Shown: positions 43,298 through 51,206 of the stretch, one piece after another
Layout: every line of letters begins with the position of its first letter
Numbering within the stretch: the stretch's first letter is position 1
Assembly (NCBI GenBank): GCA_964614345.1
Contig: CAZTLP010000002.1
Location: 15,521-79,520 of the forward strand
Direction: 5' to 3'
Length of the DNA stretch: 64,000 nucleotides
Source of the DNA: AEGEAN-183 sp964614345
GTDB taxonomy: Bacteria; Pseudomonadota; Gammaproteobacteria; Magnimaribacterales; Magnimaribacteraceae
Made by a program: the position numbers and the translations under genes
Notes under the pieces: model-generated
Seen by the model: only the letters and a program-made list of their open reading frames with translations
What the model was told of the DNA's origin: nothing
Databases searched by the model: none

Positions 43298-45289
43298 TTA
43301 GAGCAACGGAGCTATTACAAGGCTCACTATTGCCATTACATTGATTAAGATATTCATGGAAGGGCCAGATGTGTCCTTAAATGGATCACCTACAGTATCT
43401 CCTACAACAGCAGCTGCGTGAGTATCGGTACCCTTTCCTCCTAGGTTGCCTTTTTCAATATATTTCTTAGCGTTGTCCCAAGCTCCTCCAGCATTTGCCA
43501 TGAATAAAGCCATTAAAACACATGCCAGCAAACCACCTGCTAACATTCCACCTAAAGATTCCGGACCTAAGATAAACCCTACTAAAGGGGGTGCAGATAC
43601 GGCAATAATCCCTGGTATGAGCATTTTTTTAAGTGCTGCAGACGTAGCTATATCAACACACTTGGCGGTATCCGGCTCAGCATTTCCCTCAAGAAGACCA
43701 GGTATTTCTTTGAATTGTCTTCTTATCTCATTAATCATCTCAAAAGCAGCATCACCAACAGCTGTCATTGTTATTGAGGCTATAAGAAATGGAATAGCCC
43801 CTCCAATAAATAACCCAATTAATACCATAGGATTATCCAACAGCAATTGAAGGTCCTCCCCTCTATTTGCGGAAACTGTTGAAACAAAAGCTGCTATTAT
43901 TGCCAAAGCAGCCAAAGCAGCTGCTCCTATAGCAAAACCCTTTCCTATTGCAGCAGTTGTGTTTCCCTGTTCATCTAACTCGTCAGTAATTTCTCTCGTT
44001 TCAGGGGGCATGCCTGCCATTTCTGCAATGCCTCCGGCGTTATCTGCAACTGGGCCATAGGCGTCTATAGCCATAGTTATTCCTACTGTAGAAAGCATTC
44101 CTACTGCTGCTATTCCAACCCCATAAAGACCAGTTAGTTTTGTGGAAACGAAAATAATAAGAGCAATACAAGCAATCGGAATTACAACAGACTGCATTCC
44201 AACAGACAAGCCTGTGATCATTACTGTTGCAGGACCTGTTTGGCCTGACTCTGCAATTTTAACTATTGGCTTTGAACCGGTGTAATATTCTGTAATTAAA
44301 CCAATAACTATGCCTCCTGCAGAACCACAAACTACCGCTAACCAAATATTGCTGGCAGGTACTAAGAAATTAATCAGAAAATAGGCTGCAGATACAAAAA
44401 TAACTGGTGCTGCAATTGTTCCTATTCTCATTGCCAAAGCTGGAGATGAACTAGAAAAAATTCTGACTATAACTATGCCAATAATTGATGAAATCAGACC
44501 TATCGAGGCTAATGCCAGTGGCAAAAACATCATACCTTCCCTATTTGCTTCTGCAATCATGGCTGAGGTTGAAGCAATTGCAATGCAGGCAACCATAGAG
44601 CCACAATAAGACTCAAAAATATCTGAACCCATCCCTGCTATATCTCCCACATTATCTCCGACATTATCGGCTATAACTCCGGGATTCCTTGGATCATCTT
44701 CTGGTATTCCAGCTTCTAACTTACCAACAAGGTCTGCTCCAACATCTGCGCTCTTTGTGTATATTCCGCCACCTACTCTTGAGAATAAGGCTACGATCGA
44801 AGCTCCCATAGCAAATCCTTCTATTGAATGAGCATCTCCACTTAAAAAATAATAAAGAGACCCTAATCCTATTAGTCCAAGAGATGCAACACAGAGCCCC
44901 ATAATTGAACCCCCATAAAATGCTACTGAAAGTGCAGTTTCTGCACCAGATTCTGATGCCGCTGTTGCAGTCCTAACATTTGCTTTTGTTGCTGAGTACA
45001 TTCCTATCCAACCAGCAATAGAAGAAGAAAGAGCACCTGCTAAAACAGCTGTCGCTGTATCTTGCCCCAAGGACATCCAAACCAAAATTATCACTACAAC
45101 TGCAAATATTGTTAAGTAGAGATATTCAGTTTTCATAAAAGTCATAGCCCCAAGATGGATTTGATCTCCTATCTTCTTTACATTTTGATCTCCTTCAGGA
45201 AACCTATTAACAATAATATAAAGTCCAAGGGCCACTAAAAGACCTGCAAAACCTAATAAAGGGGGTATGGCAAGATAACTCTCTATCAT
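43298..45289 (-). CDS. hppA: Membrane-bound ion-pumping pyrophosphatase, K+-dependent type
   Basis: Pumps H+ or Na+ across the inner membrane using pyrophosphate hydrolysis. 663 residues with about 16 hydrophobic segments. The substrate site motifs VGADLVGKLEAGIPEDDPRNP and DNVGDNVGD are complete, as is the C-terminal DTVGDPFKDTSGP. At the potassium-determining position the motif reads GNTTAA; K+-independent enzymes have Lys there (GNTTKA), so this one should need K+. Whether it pumps H+ or Na+ cannot be settled by eye. A good AAGGAGA ribosome site precedes the start. Confidence 0.94.
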   Translation of the reverse strand: MIESYLAIPPLLGFAGLLVALGLYIIVNRFPEGDQNVKKIGDQIHLGAMTFMKTEYLYLTIFAVVVIILVWMSLGQDTATAVLAGALSSSIAGWIGMYSATKANVRTATAASESGAETALSVAFYGGSIMGLCVASLGLIGLGSLYYFLSGDAHSIEGFAMGASIVALFSRVGGGIYTKSADVGADLVGKLEAGIPEDDPRNPGVIADNVGDNVGDIAGMGSDIFESYCGSMVACIAIASTSAMIAEANREGMMFLPLALASIGLISSIIGIVIVRIFSSSSPALAMRIGTIAAPVIFVSAAYFLINFLVPASNIWLAVVCGSAGGIVIGLITEYYTGSKPIVKIAESGQTGPATVMITGLSVGMQSVVIPIACIALIIFVSTKLTGLYGVGIAAVGMLSTVGITMAIDAYGPVADNAGGIAEMAGMPPETREITDELDEQGNTTAAIGKGFAIGAAALAALAIIAAFVSTVSANRGEDLQLLLDNPMVLIGLFIGGAIPFLIASITMTAVGDAAFEMINEIRRQFKEIPGLLEGNAEPDTAKCVDIATSAALKKMLIPGIIAVSAPPLVGFILGPESLGGMLAGGLLACVLMALFMANAGGAWDNAKKYIEKGNLGGKGTDTHAAAVVGDTVGDPFKDTSGPSMNILINVMAIVSLVIAPLL

Positions 45290-45378
45290 TATTTCTCCTT
45301 AAATCTAAAAATCTTGTTGAGAACTATTAACAGCGGCGAAGTCTACAAGATAAAGGGGGCAATTAAAATCAATCTTTA

Positions 45379-46638
45379 TCACTCTGAATTAAAGGTCGAT
45401 AAATCTAGTTCATTTTCTGATTTGGCAACAATACAGGATACTGCGGCATCCCCACATACATTAACTGCAGTCCTCATCATGTCTAATATTCTATCAACAG
45501 CTAATATTAAACCTATAGCATCTAAGGGTAAGCCAAGAGATCCTAGGATCAAGGCTAAAGTTACAGTACCAGCAGAAGGCACTGCTGCAGTCCCTATAGA
45601 AGTAACTATGGCCAACAATACAATTTGTCCGTATTGAACTAAAGATAAATCTACACCAACCGTACTAGCAATAAACATAGTTGCTAAGCCTTGCATAATA
45701 GCTGTTCCATCCATGTTTATAGTTGCTCCAACAGGAACAACAAAAGACGAAACATCTTTCTTAACTCCAAGATCATCTGTCACTGTTTTTAGAGTTACGG
45801 GTATCGTAGCTGCGCTTGAAGAAGTAGAAAAAGCAAACAGAGCTACATTTCTCATCTTTCGATAAAAAACAATAGGATTGAGGTTAGCAAATGTTTTAAG
45901 CATCAATGAGTAAGTAAATAAAGAATGAAAAGCTAATACAAAAATTAATAAAAGAACGTACTGAGCTAAATCACCAAAAATATTCAGCCCTTTAGACATT
46001 ACATAACTACCCATTAGGCAAAAAACACCAATGGGAGCGAAACTCATTATTAACAAAACTATCTTCAAAAAAACTGTATTAAGTCTTTCGAAGGACTTTG
46101 AAAGTCCATCAGTTAAATCATCTGTTAGATTTAAAGCTATTCCAAACAAAATACTTATAAAGACTATTCCCAACATATTATTTTCAATAAAAGCGCCAAA
46201 AATGTTATTGGGAAAAATTCTTAAAACTGTTCCATATAAACTTGAATCACCTGCTGGAGGTAAGTATGGATCTACCGTTCCTTCGAATCCAGAAAGATTA
46301 AAAGCCCAGCCAAAAAGTAAAGCCAAACTCACTGCTATTGCGGTGGTAAACAAATAAAGTCCAATGGTTTTAGTAGCTATAGACCCTAGTTTTACCATAT
46401 TGGAAAGAGAAGATATTCCTGATACTAGTGAGAAGAAAACAAGCGGGACAACGACAAGCATTAAAAGATTCTTAAAAATCTGGCCACCCAGATTAAAAAC
46501 ATACTTTTCTATAACGAGCGATATATTTTCAGAAATAAATCCCGATGAGTAATAAAAAACAGAAGCAACCAGAACACCAGCCGCCATTCCAATCAAAACG
46601 TTTCTTGTGAGGTTCTTAGGGGCAGATAAAGCGTTCAT
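45379..46638 (-). CDS. Dicarboxylate/amino-acid:cation symporter (DAACS family)
   Basis: 419-residue inner-membrane symporter related to GltP, GltT and DctA. The serine-rich hairpin FSTSSSAATIPVTLKTV, the substrate-site motif PVGATINMDGTAIMQ, and the following helices are conserved. Likely substrate is glutamate, aspartate or a C4-dicarboxylate. Its ATG overlaps the TGA of the rubredoxin gene upstream, so the two are translationally coupled, an unusual pairing. Confidence 0.88.
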   Translation of the reverse strand: MNALSAPKNLTRNVLIGMAAGVLVASVFYYSSGFISENISLVIEKYVFNLGGQIFKNLLMLVVVPLVFFSLVSGISSLSNMVKLGSIATKTIGLYLFTTAIAVSLALLFGWAFNLSGFEGTVDPYLPPAGDSSLYGTVLRIFPNNIFGAFIENNMLGIVFISILFGIALNLTDDLTDGLSKSFERLNTVFLKIVLLIMSFAPIGVFCLMGSYVMSKGLNIFGDLAQYVLLLIFVLAFHSLFTYSLMLKTFANLNPIVFYRKMRNVALFAFSTSSSAATIPVTLKTVTDDLGVKKDVSSFVVPVGATINMDGTAIMQGLATMFIASTVGVDLSLVQYGQIVLLAIVTSIGTAAVPSAGTVTLALILGSLGLPLDAIGLILAVDRILDMMRTAVNVCGDAAVSCIVAKSENELDLSTFNSE

Positions 46639-46799
46639 ATTTCAACCATTTCAAAATCTTCCTTGCCTACTCCACAATCTGGACACACCCAATCTTCAGG
46701 TACATCATCCCACAAAGTTCCGGGTTCAATTCCTTCTTCTGGCCAGCCTTCTTCTTCATCATAGGTGAAACCACATACTATGCATTCCCACTTTTTCAT
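46635..46799 (-). CDS. Rubredoxin (short gene, 54 aa)
   Basis: A short frame encodes a complete rubredoxin: it begins MKKWECIVCGFTYDEEEGW, with the first CxxC at residues 6-9 (CIVC), and the second knuckle CPDCGVGKEDF at 39-49 (C39, C42). These four cysteines bind one iron. One-electron carrier, for example for alkane hydroxylases, fatty-acid desaturases or oxidative-stress enzymes. Rubredoxin beside ubiquinone genes is seen in other gammaproteobacteria; ubiA is divergent here. The TGA overlaps the symporter ATG. Confidence 0.93.
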   Translation of the reverse strand: MKKWECIVCGFTYDEEEGWPEEGIEPGTLWDDVPEDWVCPDCGVGKEDFEMVEI

Positions 46800-46862
46800 T
46801 TAATTTTACTTTTACTTATTAATAAAATGCGACATTCTAACTCAACTTTATTGGCAACCTAG

Positions 46863-46884
46863 ACTAAAGTACTCCTTCTTTAGT
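46863..46884. repeat. Small inverted repeat upstream of ubiA
   Basis: ACTAAAG (46863-46869) and CTTTAGT (46878-46884) form a 7-bp perfect inverted repeat with an 8-base spacer, ending 21 bases before the ubiA ATG in the rubredoxin-ubiA divergent gap. It could be an operator or a leader hairpin; chance occurrence is possible in AT-rich DNA. Confidence 0.3.
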
Positions 46885-46905
46885 GCTTAAGATAGAAAAA
46901 GTGAA

Positions 46906-47766
46906 ATGACTAACAAATTAATTGGATTAGGAAAGCTTATGAGGCTGGAAAAGCCTATTGGAACTTTTTTGCTTTTATGGCCTACTTTAAGTGCTTTCAT
47001 GGTTTTGAAAGGTGGTTCGCCCACCATTAAACTTGTAATTATTTTTTGTATAGGAACTTTCTTAATGCGTTCTGCGGGTTGTGTTATTAATGATTTTTTT
47101 GATAAAGATTTTGACGGCAAGGTAGAGAGAACTAAGGAAAGGCCAATCGTTACTGGTGAGGTAAGCAGCCTTGAAGCAATAATCCTTTTTTTTATTCTAA
47201 TAGGCCTTTCAGCACTTTTATTAATTTGGACAAATAAACTTACTGTCCTTATTGCGGGCATAGGCTTACTAATTGCTGTCTTCTATCCCTTAACAAAAAG
47301 ATTTTTTAAAGTCCCGCAGTTATTTTTAGGGTTGGCCTTTTCATGGGGAATATTAATGGTTTCAGCTGCAGAATTAGACAGGATCTCTTTTTCATCTTTA
47401 ATCATGTTTTCGGCATGCTTTTTTTGGATATTAGCCTATGACACAGCTTATGCTCTAAGTGATAAAGAAGGAGATCTATCTATTGGCCTTAATTCTTCTG
47501 CCATAACGTTCGGAAAACACACCCCAGCTTTAATCGTTGTATTTCATTTGATATCGCTTTGTCTTTGGAGTCTTTGTGCTTTAGTAGAAAAAATGAGTCC
47601 AATTTTTTATTTAAGTATTTTTGTTTGTCTTGGTTTTGTTTTTATTCAATTTCTTCTTGTTAGAAACGAAGAACCAGATAAATGCCTCAAAGCCTTCAAA
47701 CAGAATAATTGGATAGGTTTTTCTATCTTGGTAGGCACAATGCTTCCCCACATCATAGGGGTATAA
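46906..47766 (+). CDS. ubiA: 4-hydroxybenzoate polyprenyltransferase UbiA
   Basis: Integral membrane prenyltransferase that attaches the isoprenoid tail in ubiquinone synthesis. 286 residues. MRLEKPIGTFLLLWPT is the family N terminus. Both Asp-rich prenyl-diphosphate motifs are present: NDFFDKDFDGKVERTKERP near residue 63 and YDTAYALSDKEGD near 182. No ubiC is next to it. It begins the run ubiA, FemAB/GNAT-like, AlkA-like, DUF1249. Confidence 0.95.
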   Translation: MTNKLIGLGKLMRLEKPIGTFLLLWPTLSAFMVLKGGSPTIKLVIIFCIGTFLMRSAGCVINDFFDKDFDGKVERTKERPIVTGEVSSLEAIILFFILIGLSALLLIWTNKLTVLIAGIGLLIAVFYPLTKRFFKVPQLFLGLAFSWGILMVSAAELDRISFSSLIMFSACFFWILAYDTAYALSDKEGDLSIGLNSSAITFGKHTPALIVVFHLISLCLWSLCALVEKMSPIFYLSIFVCLGFVFIQFLLVRNEEPDKCLKAFKQNNWIGFSILVGTMLPHIIGV

Positions 47767-47780
47767 ACTTATATTAAAGA

Positions 47781-48962
47781 ATGAAAATAACCTTCATTGA
47801 ATCTATTAAAAACGTCGATAAGTCAACCTGGGATGATTTAGTCAATTCTGACTATCCTTTTATGAAGCATTCTTTCTTGCTGTCTTTGGAAGAAAGTAAG
47901 TGTGTTGGGGAAGGAACAGGCTGGTACCCCTTTCACTTGCTTGTGAAGGAAGATGAAGATGTCATTGCATTAATGCCTATGTACATAAAAACTGATTCCC
48001 ACGGAGAGTTTATTTTTGATTGGTCATGGGCTGATGCTTTCTACAGAAATGGCTTAGATTATTACCCCAAGCTGGTAAGCGCAATTCCCTTCACTCCAGC
48101 TTCTGGTCCAAGATTGTGCCTTTTTGACGAAAGTAAAAGAATAACAATAAGTGCACTTATTAAAGAAGGTTTAGAAGAAATTTCTACTAAACTAAATATT
48201 TCTAGTGCCCATATTCTTTTACCGGAAAAAAATGAACTAAAAGCTTACGCTGATTCCGGGTTTAGCATGAGAAGCAGCTATTCATTTCATTGGTTTAATA
48301 ACAACTACTCAGACTTCAATGATTTCCTTGATGAACTAACCTCAAGACAGAGAAAAAATTTAAAAAAAGAAAGGTCTAAAATTTATGACCAGAACATTCA
48401 AATGGAAAGGATTTCAGGTAAAGATATAACAAAAAGCCATTGGGAGAGCTTCTTTAAATTTTATCAATTAACTTATTTAAAAAGAGGCATGCGAGCATAC
48501 TTAAACCTAGAATTTTTTCATCAAATCTCTGAATATCTTCCCGAATCAATATTATTAGTAATGGCTAAGGATACTGAGGCAGAAAGCTATGTAGCAGGTG
48601 CCTTAAACTTTTGTGACTCGAAGAATCTTTATGGAAGATATTGGGGTTGCCTTGAAGAATATGACTCTTTGCATTTTGAAACTTGTTACTATCAGGGAAT
48701 AGAACATTGTATTGAAGAACAGTTAAATAGATTTGATCCAGGAGTTCAAGGAGAGCACAAGATTAAAAGAGGATTTCAACCAGTTGAAACGTATTCGTCC
48801 CATTGGATAAAAGATGAAAGATTTAAAAAAGCGATTGATGATTTCGTGGAAAGGGAAAGAGAACATGTCCTGGAATATAACGAAAGATGCAAATCTCTCT
48901 TACCTTTTAAAAGCTCAGTAATTAATAGGCTCTACCAAAATGAAGCAAGAATTAAACCCTAG
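47781..48962 (+). CDS. FemAB/GNAT-like protein (COG3146 'peptidogalycan biosynthesis' family)
   Basis: 393-residue protein of the DUF482/COG3146 family. The N-terminal WDDLVNSDYPFMKHSFLLSLEESKCVGEGTGW region is characteristic (I quote only key residues: DYPFMKHSFL, CVGEGTGW), and RQRKNLKKER lies near residue 190. Members have tandem GNAT-like folds related to FemAB and are often annotated in peptidoglycan biosynthesis or recognition, but no reaction is established. It overlaps the AlkA-like gene by 23 bases. Confidence 0.82.
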   Translation: MKITFIESIKNVDKSTWDDLVNSDYPFMKHSFLLSLEESKCVGEGTGWYPFHLLVKEDEDVIALMPMYIKTDSHGEFIFDWSWADAFYRNGLDYYPKLVSAIPFTPASGPRLCLFDESKRITISALIKEGLEEISTKLNISSAHILLPEKNELKAYADSGFSMRSSYSFHWFNNNYSDFNDFLDELTSRQRKNLKKERSKIYDQNIQMERISGKDITKSHWESFFKFYQLTYLKRGMRAYLNLEFFHQISEYLPESILLVMAKDTEAESYVAGALNFCDSKNLYGRYWGCLEEYDSLHFETCYYQGIEHCIEEQLNRFDPGVQGEHKIKRGFQPVETYSSHWIKDERFKKAIDDFVEREREHVLEYNERCKSLLPFKSSVINRLYQNEARIKP

Positions 48963-49554
48963 TTCTCTTAAAGAAGGGCTTAAATTTTTATGCGATAAAG
49001 ATCCTGAATTAAAGGCATTACTAAAAAAAAGAAAGGGGCAGATTACATTATTTAAAAGGCCTTCAGGATTTGAGGGGTTGATAAATCTTATTGTGGAACA
49101 GCAACTTTCTGTTGCTTCAGCTAAAGCTATCTTTGGAAGATTGAAACAATCCATTACTCCATTTTCTGCTGAGAAATTCATCAAAACTGATGAAAAGGTT
49201 TTTAGAGAGGCGGGTCTAAGTTTTCAAAAAATTAATTACTGCAGTGGTATTGCAAAGGCATACATTTCGGGAGATCTCAACTTTAATTCACTAGAGCTGA
49301 TGTCAAATGAAGAGGTGATAATTGAGTTAACAAAGTTAAAGGGAATCGGTGAGTGGACAGCTCAATGTTACTTACTTGGGTGTATGTCAAGGAAAGATGC
49401 TTGGCCCTCTTCAGACTTAGGATTACAGGTTGCAATACAAAGACTAAAGGGTCTAAAAACTAGACCTCAAAAGTTGACAACAGAAGAAATTGCTGAAACC
49501 TGGAAACCCTTTAGATCGATAGCTGCGTTAATATTATGGTCATCTTATGACTAA
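48940..49554 (+). CDS. DNA-3-methyladenine glycosylase II-like (AlkA/HhH-GPD)
   Basis: Base-excision repair glycosylase of 204 residues. The helix-hairpin-helix is LTKLKGIGEWTAQCYLL, and the catalytic aspartate lies in WPSSDLGLQ about 20 residues later. GLINLIVEQQLSVASAKAIFGRL is the upstream helical signature. It is shorter than E. coli AlkA (282 aa) because it lacks the N-terminal beta domain, as in many bacterial homologues. Overlaps its neighbours on both sides. Confidence 0.88.
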   Translation: MKQELNPSSLKEGLKFLCDKDPELKALLKKRKGQITLFKRPSGFEGLINLIVEQQLSVASAKAIFGRLKQSITPFSAEKFIKTDEKVFREAGLSFQKINYCSGIAKAYISGDLNFNSLELMSNEEVIIELTKLKGIGEWTAQCYLLGCMSRKDAWPSSDLGLQVAIQRLKGLKTRPQKLTTEEIAETWKPFRSIAALILWSSYD

Positions 49555-50023
49555 CAAAAATAACTTAGGCGTAACATTAAGAAGAAAACCAAAGACTAAT
49601 CTTAAGGGCCTTCTATTTTTATATGAGAAGAACTTTATGCTCATAAAAGAAATTATTCCTAGTTTTAAGAAAAACCTTAACTTGTCTTACCTCCTTCCAG
49701 AAGCTGACCTTAACTCGAGAGTAACTATTGAGTTAAATAAGGATTCAAGATACACATCCACATTGATTATTAGCCAGTCTGGATATACAACCAAGGAATT
49801 GAACGAAACTGAAATTGTTGTAGCTATCTATCATGACATAAGAATGGCAGAGGTAAGAAAATTTAATGGGAAACAATTATTTTGGGCAAGAAATAAATAC
49901 CCCAATACAAATATGTTTCATAAAGACGAAAAATATCAATGGAACAAATTCTTCTCTGAGTGGTTAGTTTTTTCTAAAAATGAAGGTTTAGCAGAAAAGA
50001 TTGTAAAAATTAATGCACCTTGA
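49547..50023 (+). CDS. DUF1249 (YqiB-like) protein
   Basis: 158-residue homologue of E. coli YqiB. Shared features are the NFMLIKEIIP segment, KDSRYTSTLIISQS, VAIYHDIRMAEV, and the C-terminal YPNTNMFHKDEKYQWNKF. In E. coli the gene lies between nudF and cpdA, which is not the case here. Function unknown. It overlaps the AlkA-like gene by 8 bases and ends inside the first NtrC-box-like palindrome. Confidence 0.82.
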   Translation: MTNKNNLGVTLRRKPKTNLKGLLFLYEKNFMLIKEIIPSFKKNLNLSYLLPEADLNSRVTIELNKDSRYTSTLIISQSGYTTKELNETEIVVAIYHDIRMAEVRKFNGKQLFWARNKYPNTNMFHKDEKYQWNKFFSEWLVFSKNEGLAEKIVKINAP

Positions 50024-50049
50024 TAGTGCATATGCATTTATGTAGTGCA
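50014..50049. promoter_or_regulatory. Two tandem NtrC-box-like sites upstream of glutamine synthetase
   Basis: Site 1 (50014-50030) reads TGCACC-N5-AGTGCA and site 2 (50033-50049) TGCATT-N5-AGTGCA. Both are 17 bp with the geometry of the enteric NtrC consensus (TGCACC-N5-GGTGCA), and their centres are 19 bp apart, on about the same DNA face. The perfect palindrome TGCATATGCA (50027-50036) lies between. With ntrB-ntrC just downstream of the GSII gene, an NtrC enhancer is the best explanation. Confidence 0.6.
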
Positions 50050-50070
50050 TTTTTACTCTTTATTCACTTT

Positions 50071-50096
50071 AAAAGCCCTGTAATAGGGCTTTTTTT
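50071..50096 (+). terminator. Intrinsic terminator after the ubiA-DUF1249 run
   Basis: AAAAGCCCT (50071-50079), a 5-base loop GTAAT, then AGGGCTTTTTTT (50085-50096). A GC-rich stem followed by a T run is a textbook rho-independent terminator. It separates the upstream operon from the glutamine synthetase gene. Confidence 0.88.
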
Positions 50097-50101
50097 ATGA
50101 T
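50086..50101 (+). promoter_or_regulatory. Candidate sigma-54 promoter for glutamine synthetase (weak)
   Basis: GGC at 50087-50089 and TGAT at 50098-50101 align with the -24 GG and -12 GC elements at the right 10-base spacing, but the -12 C is A. The NtrC-like sites would then lie roughly 70 and 90 bases upstream of the start site, a workable enhancer distance. It overlaps the terminator stem. Tentative. Confidence 0.25.
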
Positions 50102-50140
50102 ATTATTTTAATTCATCTTTTATGAATGGAGAAAACTAAA

Positions 50141-51118
50141 ATGTCAGAAACAAAAATCTATGAATATGTTTGGCTTGATGGATATCAGCCAGAGCCTTCT
50201 ATCAGAAGTAAAATTAAAGCAACTACAGATGACACACCCCCAGAGTGGTCATTTGATGGCTCATCAACTCAACAGGCGGAAGGAGGAAGTTCAGATTGCT
50301 TATTACTTCCAGTAAATACCTATGACTGTCCCTTGTTTGCCGATTATCTTGTTATGTGTCAAGTTCAAACAGGAGAACATGAGACCCACCCTTCAAACAC
50401 CAGAGCTGCTGCAGAAAAAATATTAAGTGACGAATGGTGGTTTGGATTTGAACAAGAGTATTTTTTTACTAACAAGGATGGAAGTCCTTTAGGTTGGGAA
50501 GATGGCACACCAAGACCACAGGGCGACTACTATTGTGGTGTTGGAGCAGATAATGTTCAAGGAAGAGAAATTTCCGAAGCTCACCTAGAAGCTTGTATAG
50601 ATGCAGGAATTGAACTCACAGGAACAAATGCCGAGGTAGCATTAGGTCAATGGGAATATCAATGCTTTGGTAAAGGAGTGAAAGCCGGAGATGATCTTTG
50701 GATAAGCAGATATTTGCTATACAAGATAGCAGAAGATTTTGGCGTTGGAGTAAACCTCCACCCTAAACCAAAAAGTGGAGATTGGAATGGATCTGGTATG
50801 CATACAAATTTTTCCAATGAAGAAATGAGAACCCGTGGCTCAGAGGCTCTTTTCACCTCAATGTGTGAGAAGCTTGGAGAAGTCCATGAAGAAGGAATCT
50901 CTAATTATGGTTCCGACAATGATCAAAGACTAACGGGCCTTCATGAAACGCAAAAAATTACTGAGTTCTCTTACGGCATTAGTGATAGAGGAGCAAGTAT
51001 TCGTATTCCTATTTACACTCTTGAACATGACTGGAACGGTTACTTGGAAGACAGGCGACCAGCCTCAAATGCAGATCCTTATAAGATCATTGCGCATATA
51101 GTGGGAACTTTAACTTAA
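50141..51118 (+). CDS. Glutamine synthetase type II (eukaryote-type GSII)
   Basis: Makes glutamine from glutamate, ammonia and ATP. 325 residues, far shorter than GSI (~470), and matching rhizobial GlnII-type enzymes: YEYVWLDGYQ, WSFDGSSTQQAEGGSSDC, WWFGFEQEYFF, GPYYCGVG-like GDYYCGVGADN, GQWEYQCFGKG, SGMHTNFS, RLTGLHET and DRGASIRIP, EDRRPASNADPY. The GSI adenylylation-site tyrosine loop is absent, as in all GSII. I start at ATG 50141, 9 bases after GGAG; an ATG at 50126 overlaps that ribosome site. It is bracketed by two terminators and followed by ntrB-ntrC. Confidence 0.95.
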   Translation: MSETKIYEYVWLDGYQPEPSIRSKIKATTDDTPPEWSFDGSSTQQAEGGSSDCLLLPVNTYDCPLFADYLVMCQVQTGEHETHPSNTRAAAEKILSDEWWFGFEQEYFFTNKDGSPLGWEDGTPRPQGDYYCGVGADNVQGREISEAHLEACIDAGIELTGTNAEVALGQWEYQCFGKGVKAGDDLWISRYLLYKIAEDFGVGVNLHPKPKSGDWNGSGMHTNFSNEEMRTRGSEALFTSMCEKLGEVHEEGISNYGSDNDQRLTGLHETQKITEFSYGISDRGASIRIPIYTLEHDWNGYLEDRRPASNADPYKIIAHIVGTLT

Positions 51119-51164
51119 GTGTTTTTAAGAAAAAATATTTTAAGTTGACCTATTACTAAAAAAT

Positions 51165-51197
51165 AAAAAAGGGGAAGAAATTCTCCCCCTTTTTTTT
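51165..51197 (+). terminator. Intrinsic terminator after glutamine synthetase
   Basis: AAAAAAGGGG (51165-51174), an 11-base loop, then CCCCTTTTTTTT (51186-51197). It ends the GSII transcript and lies 10 bases before the ntrB ATG, so ntrBC is reached by read-through or by a promoter I cannot identify. Confidence 0.85.
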
Positions 51198-51206
51198 GAA
51201 GAGTTC

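Noticed and set aside
43446..43850. 134-codon plus-strand frame opposite hppA
   Set aside because: Shadow of the pyrophosphatase coding strand, Pro/Ile-rich, no recognisable domain.
46887..47261. 124-codon minus-strand frame opposite ubiA
   Set aside because: UbiA motifs fix the plus strand as coding; the opposite frame is basic, low in structure and has no ribosome site.
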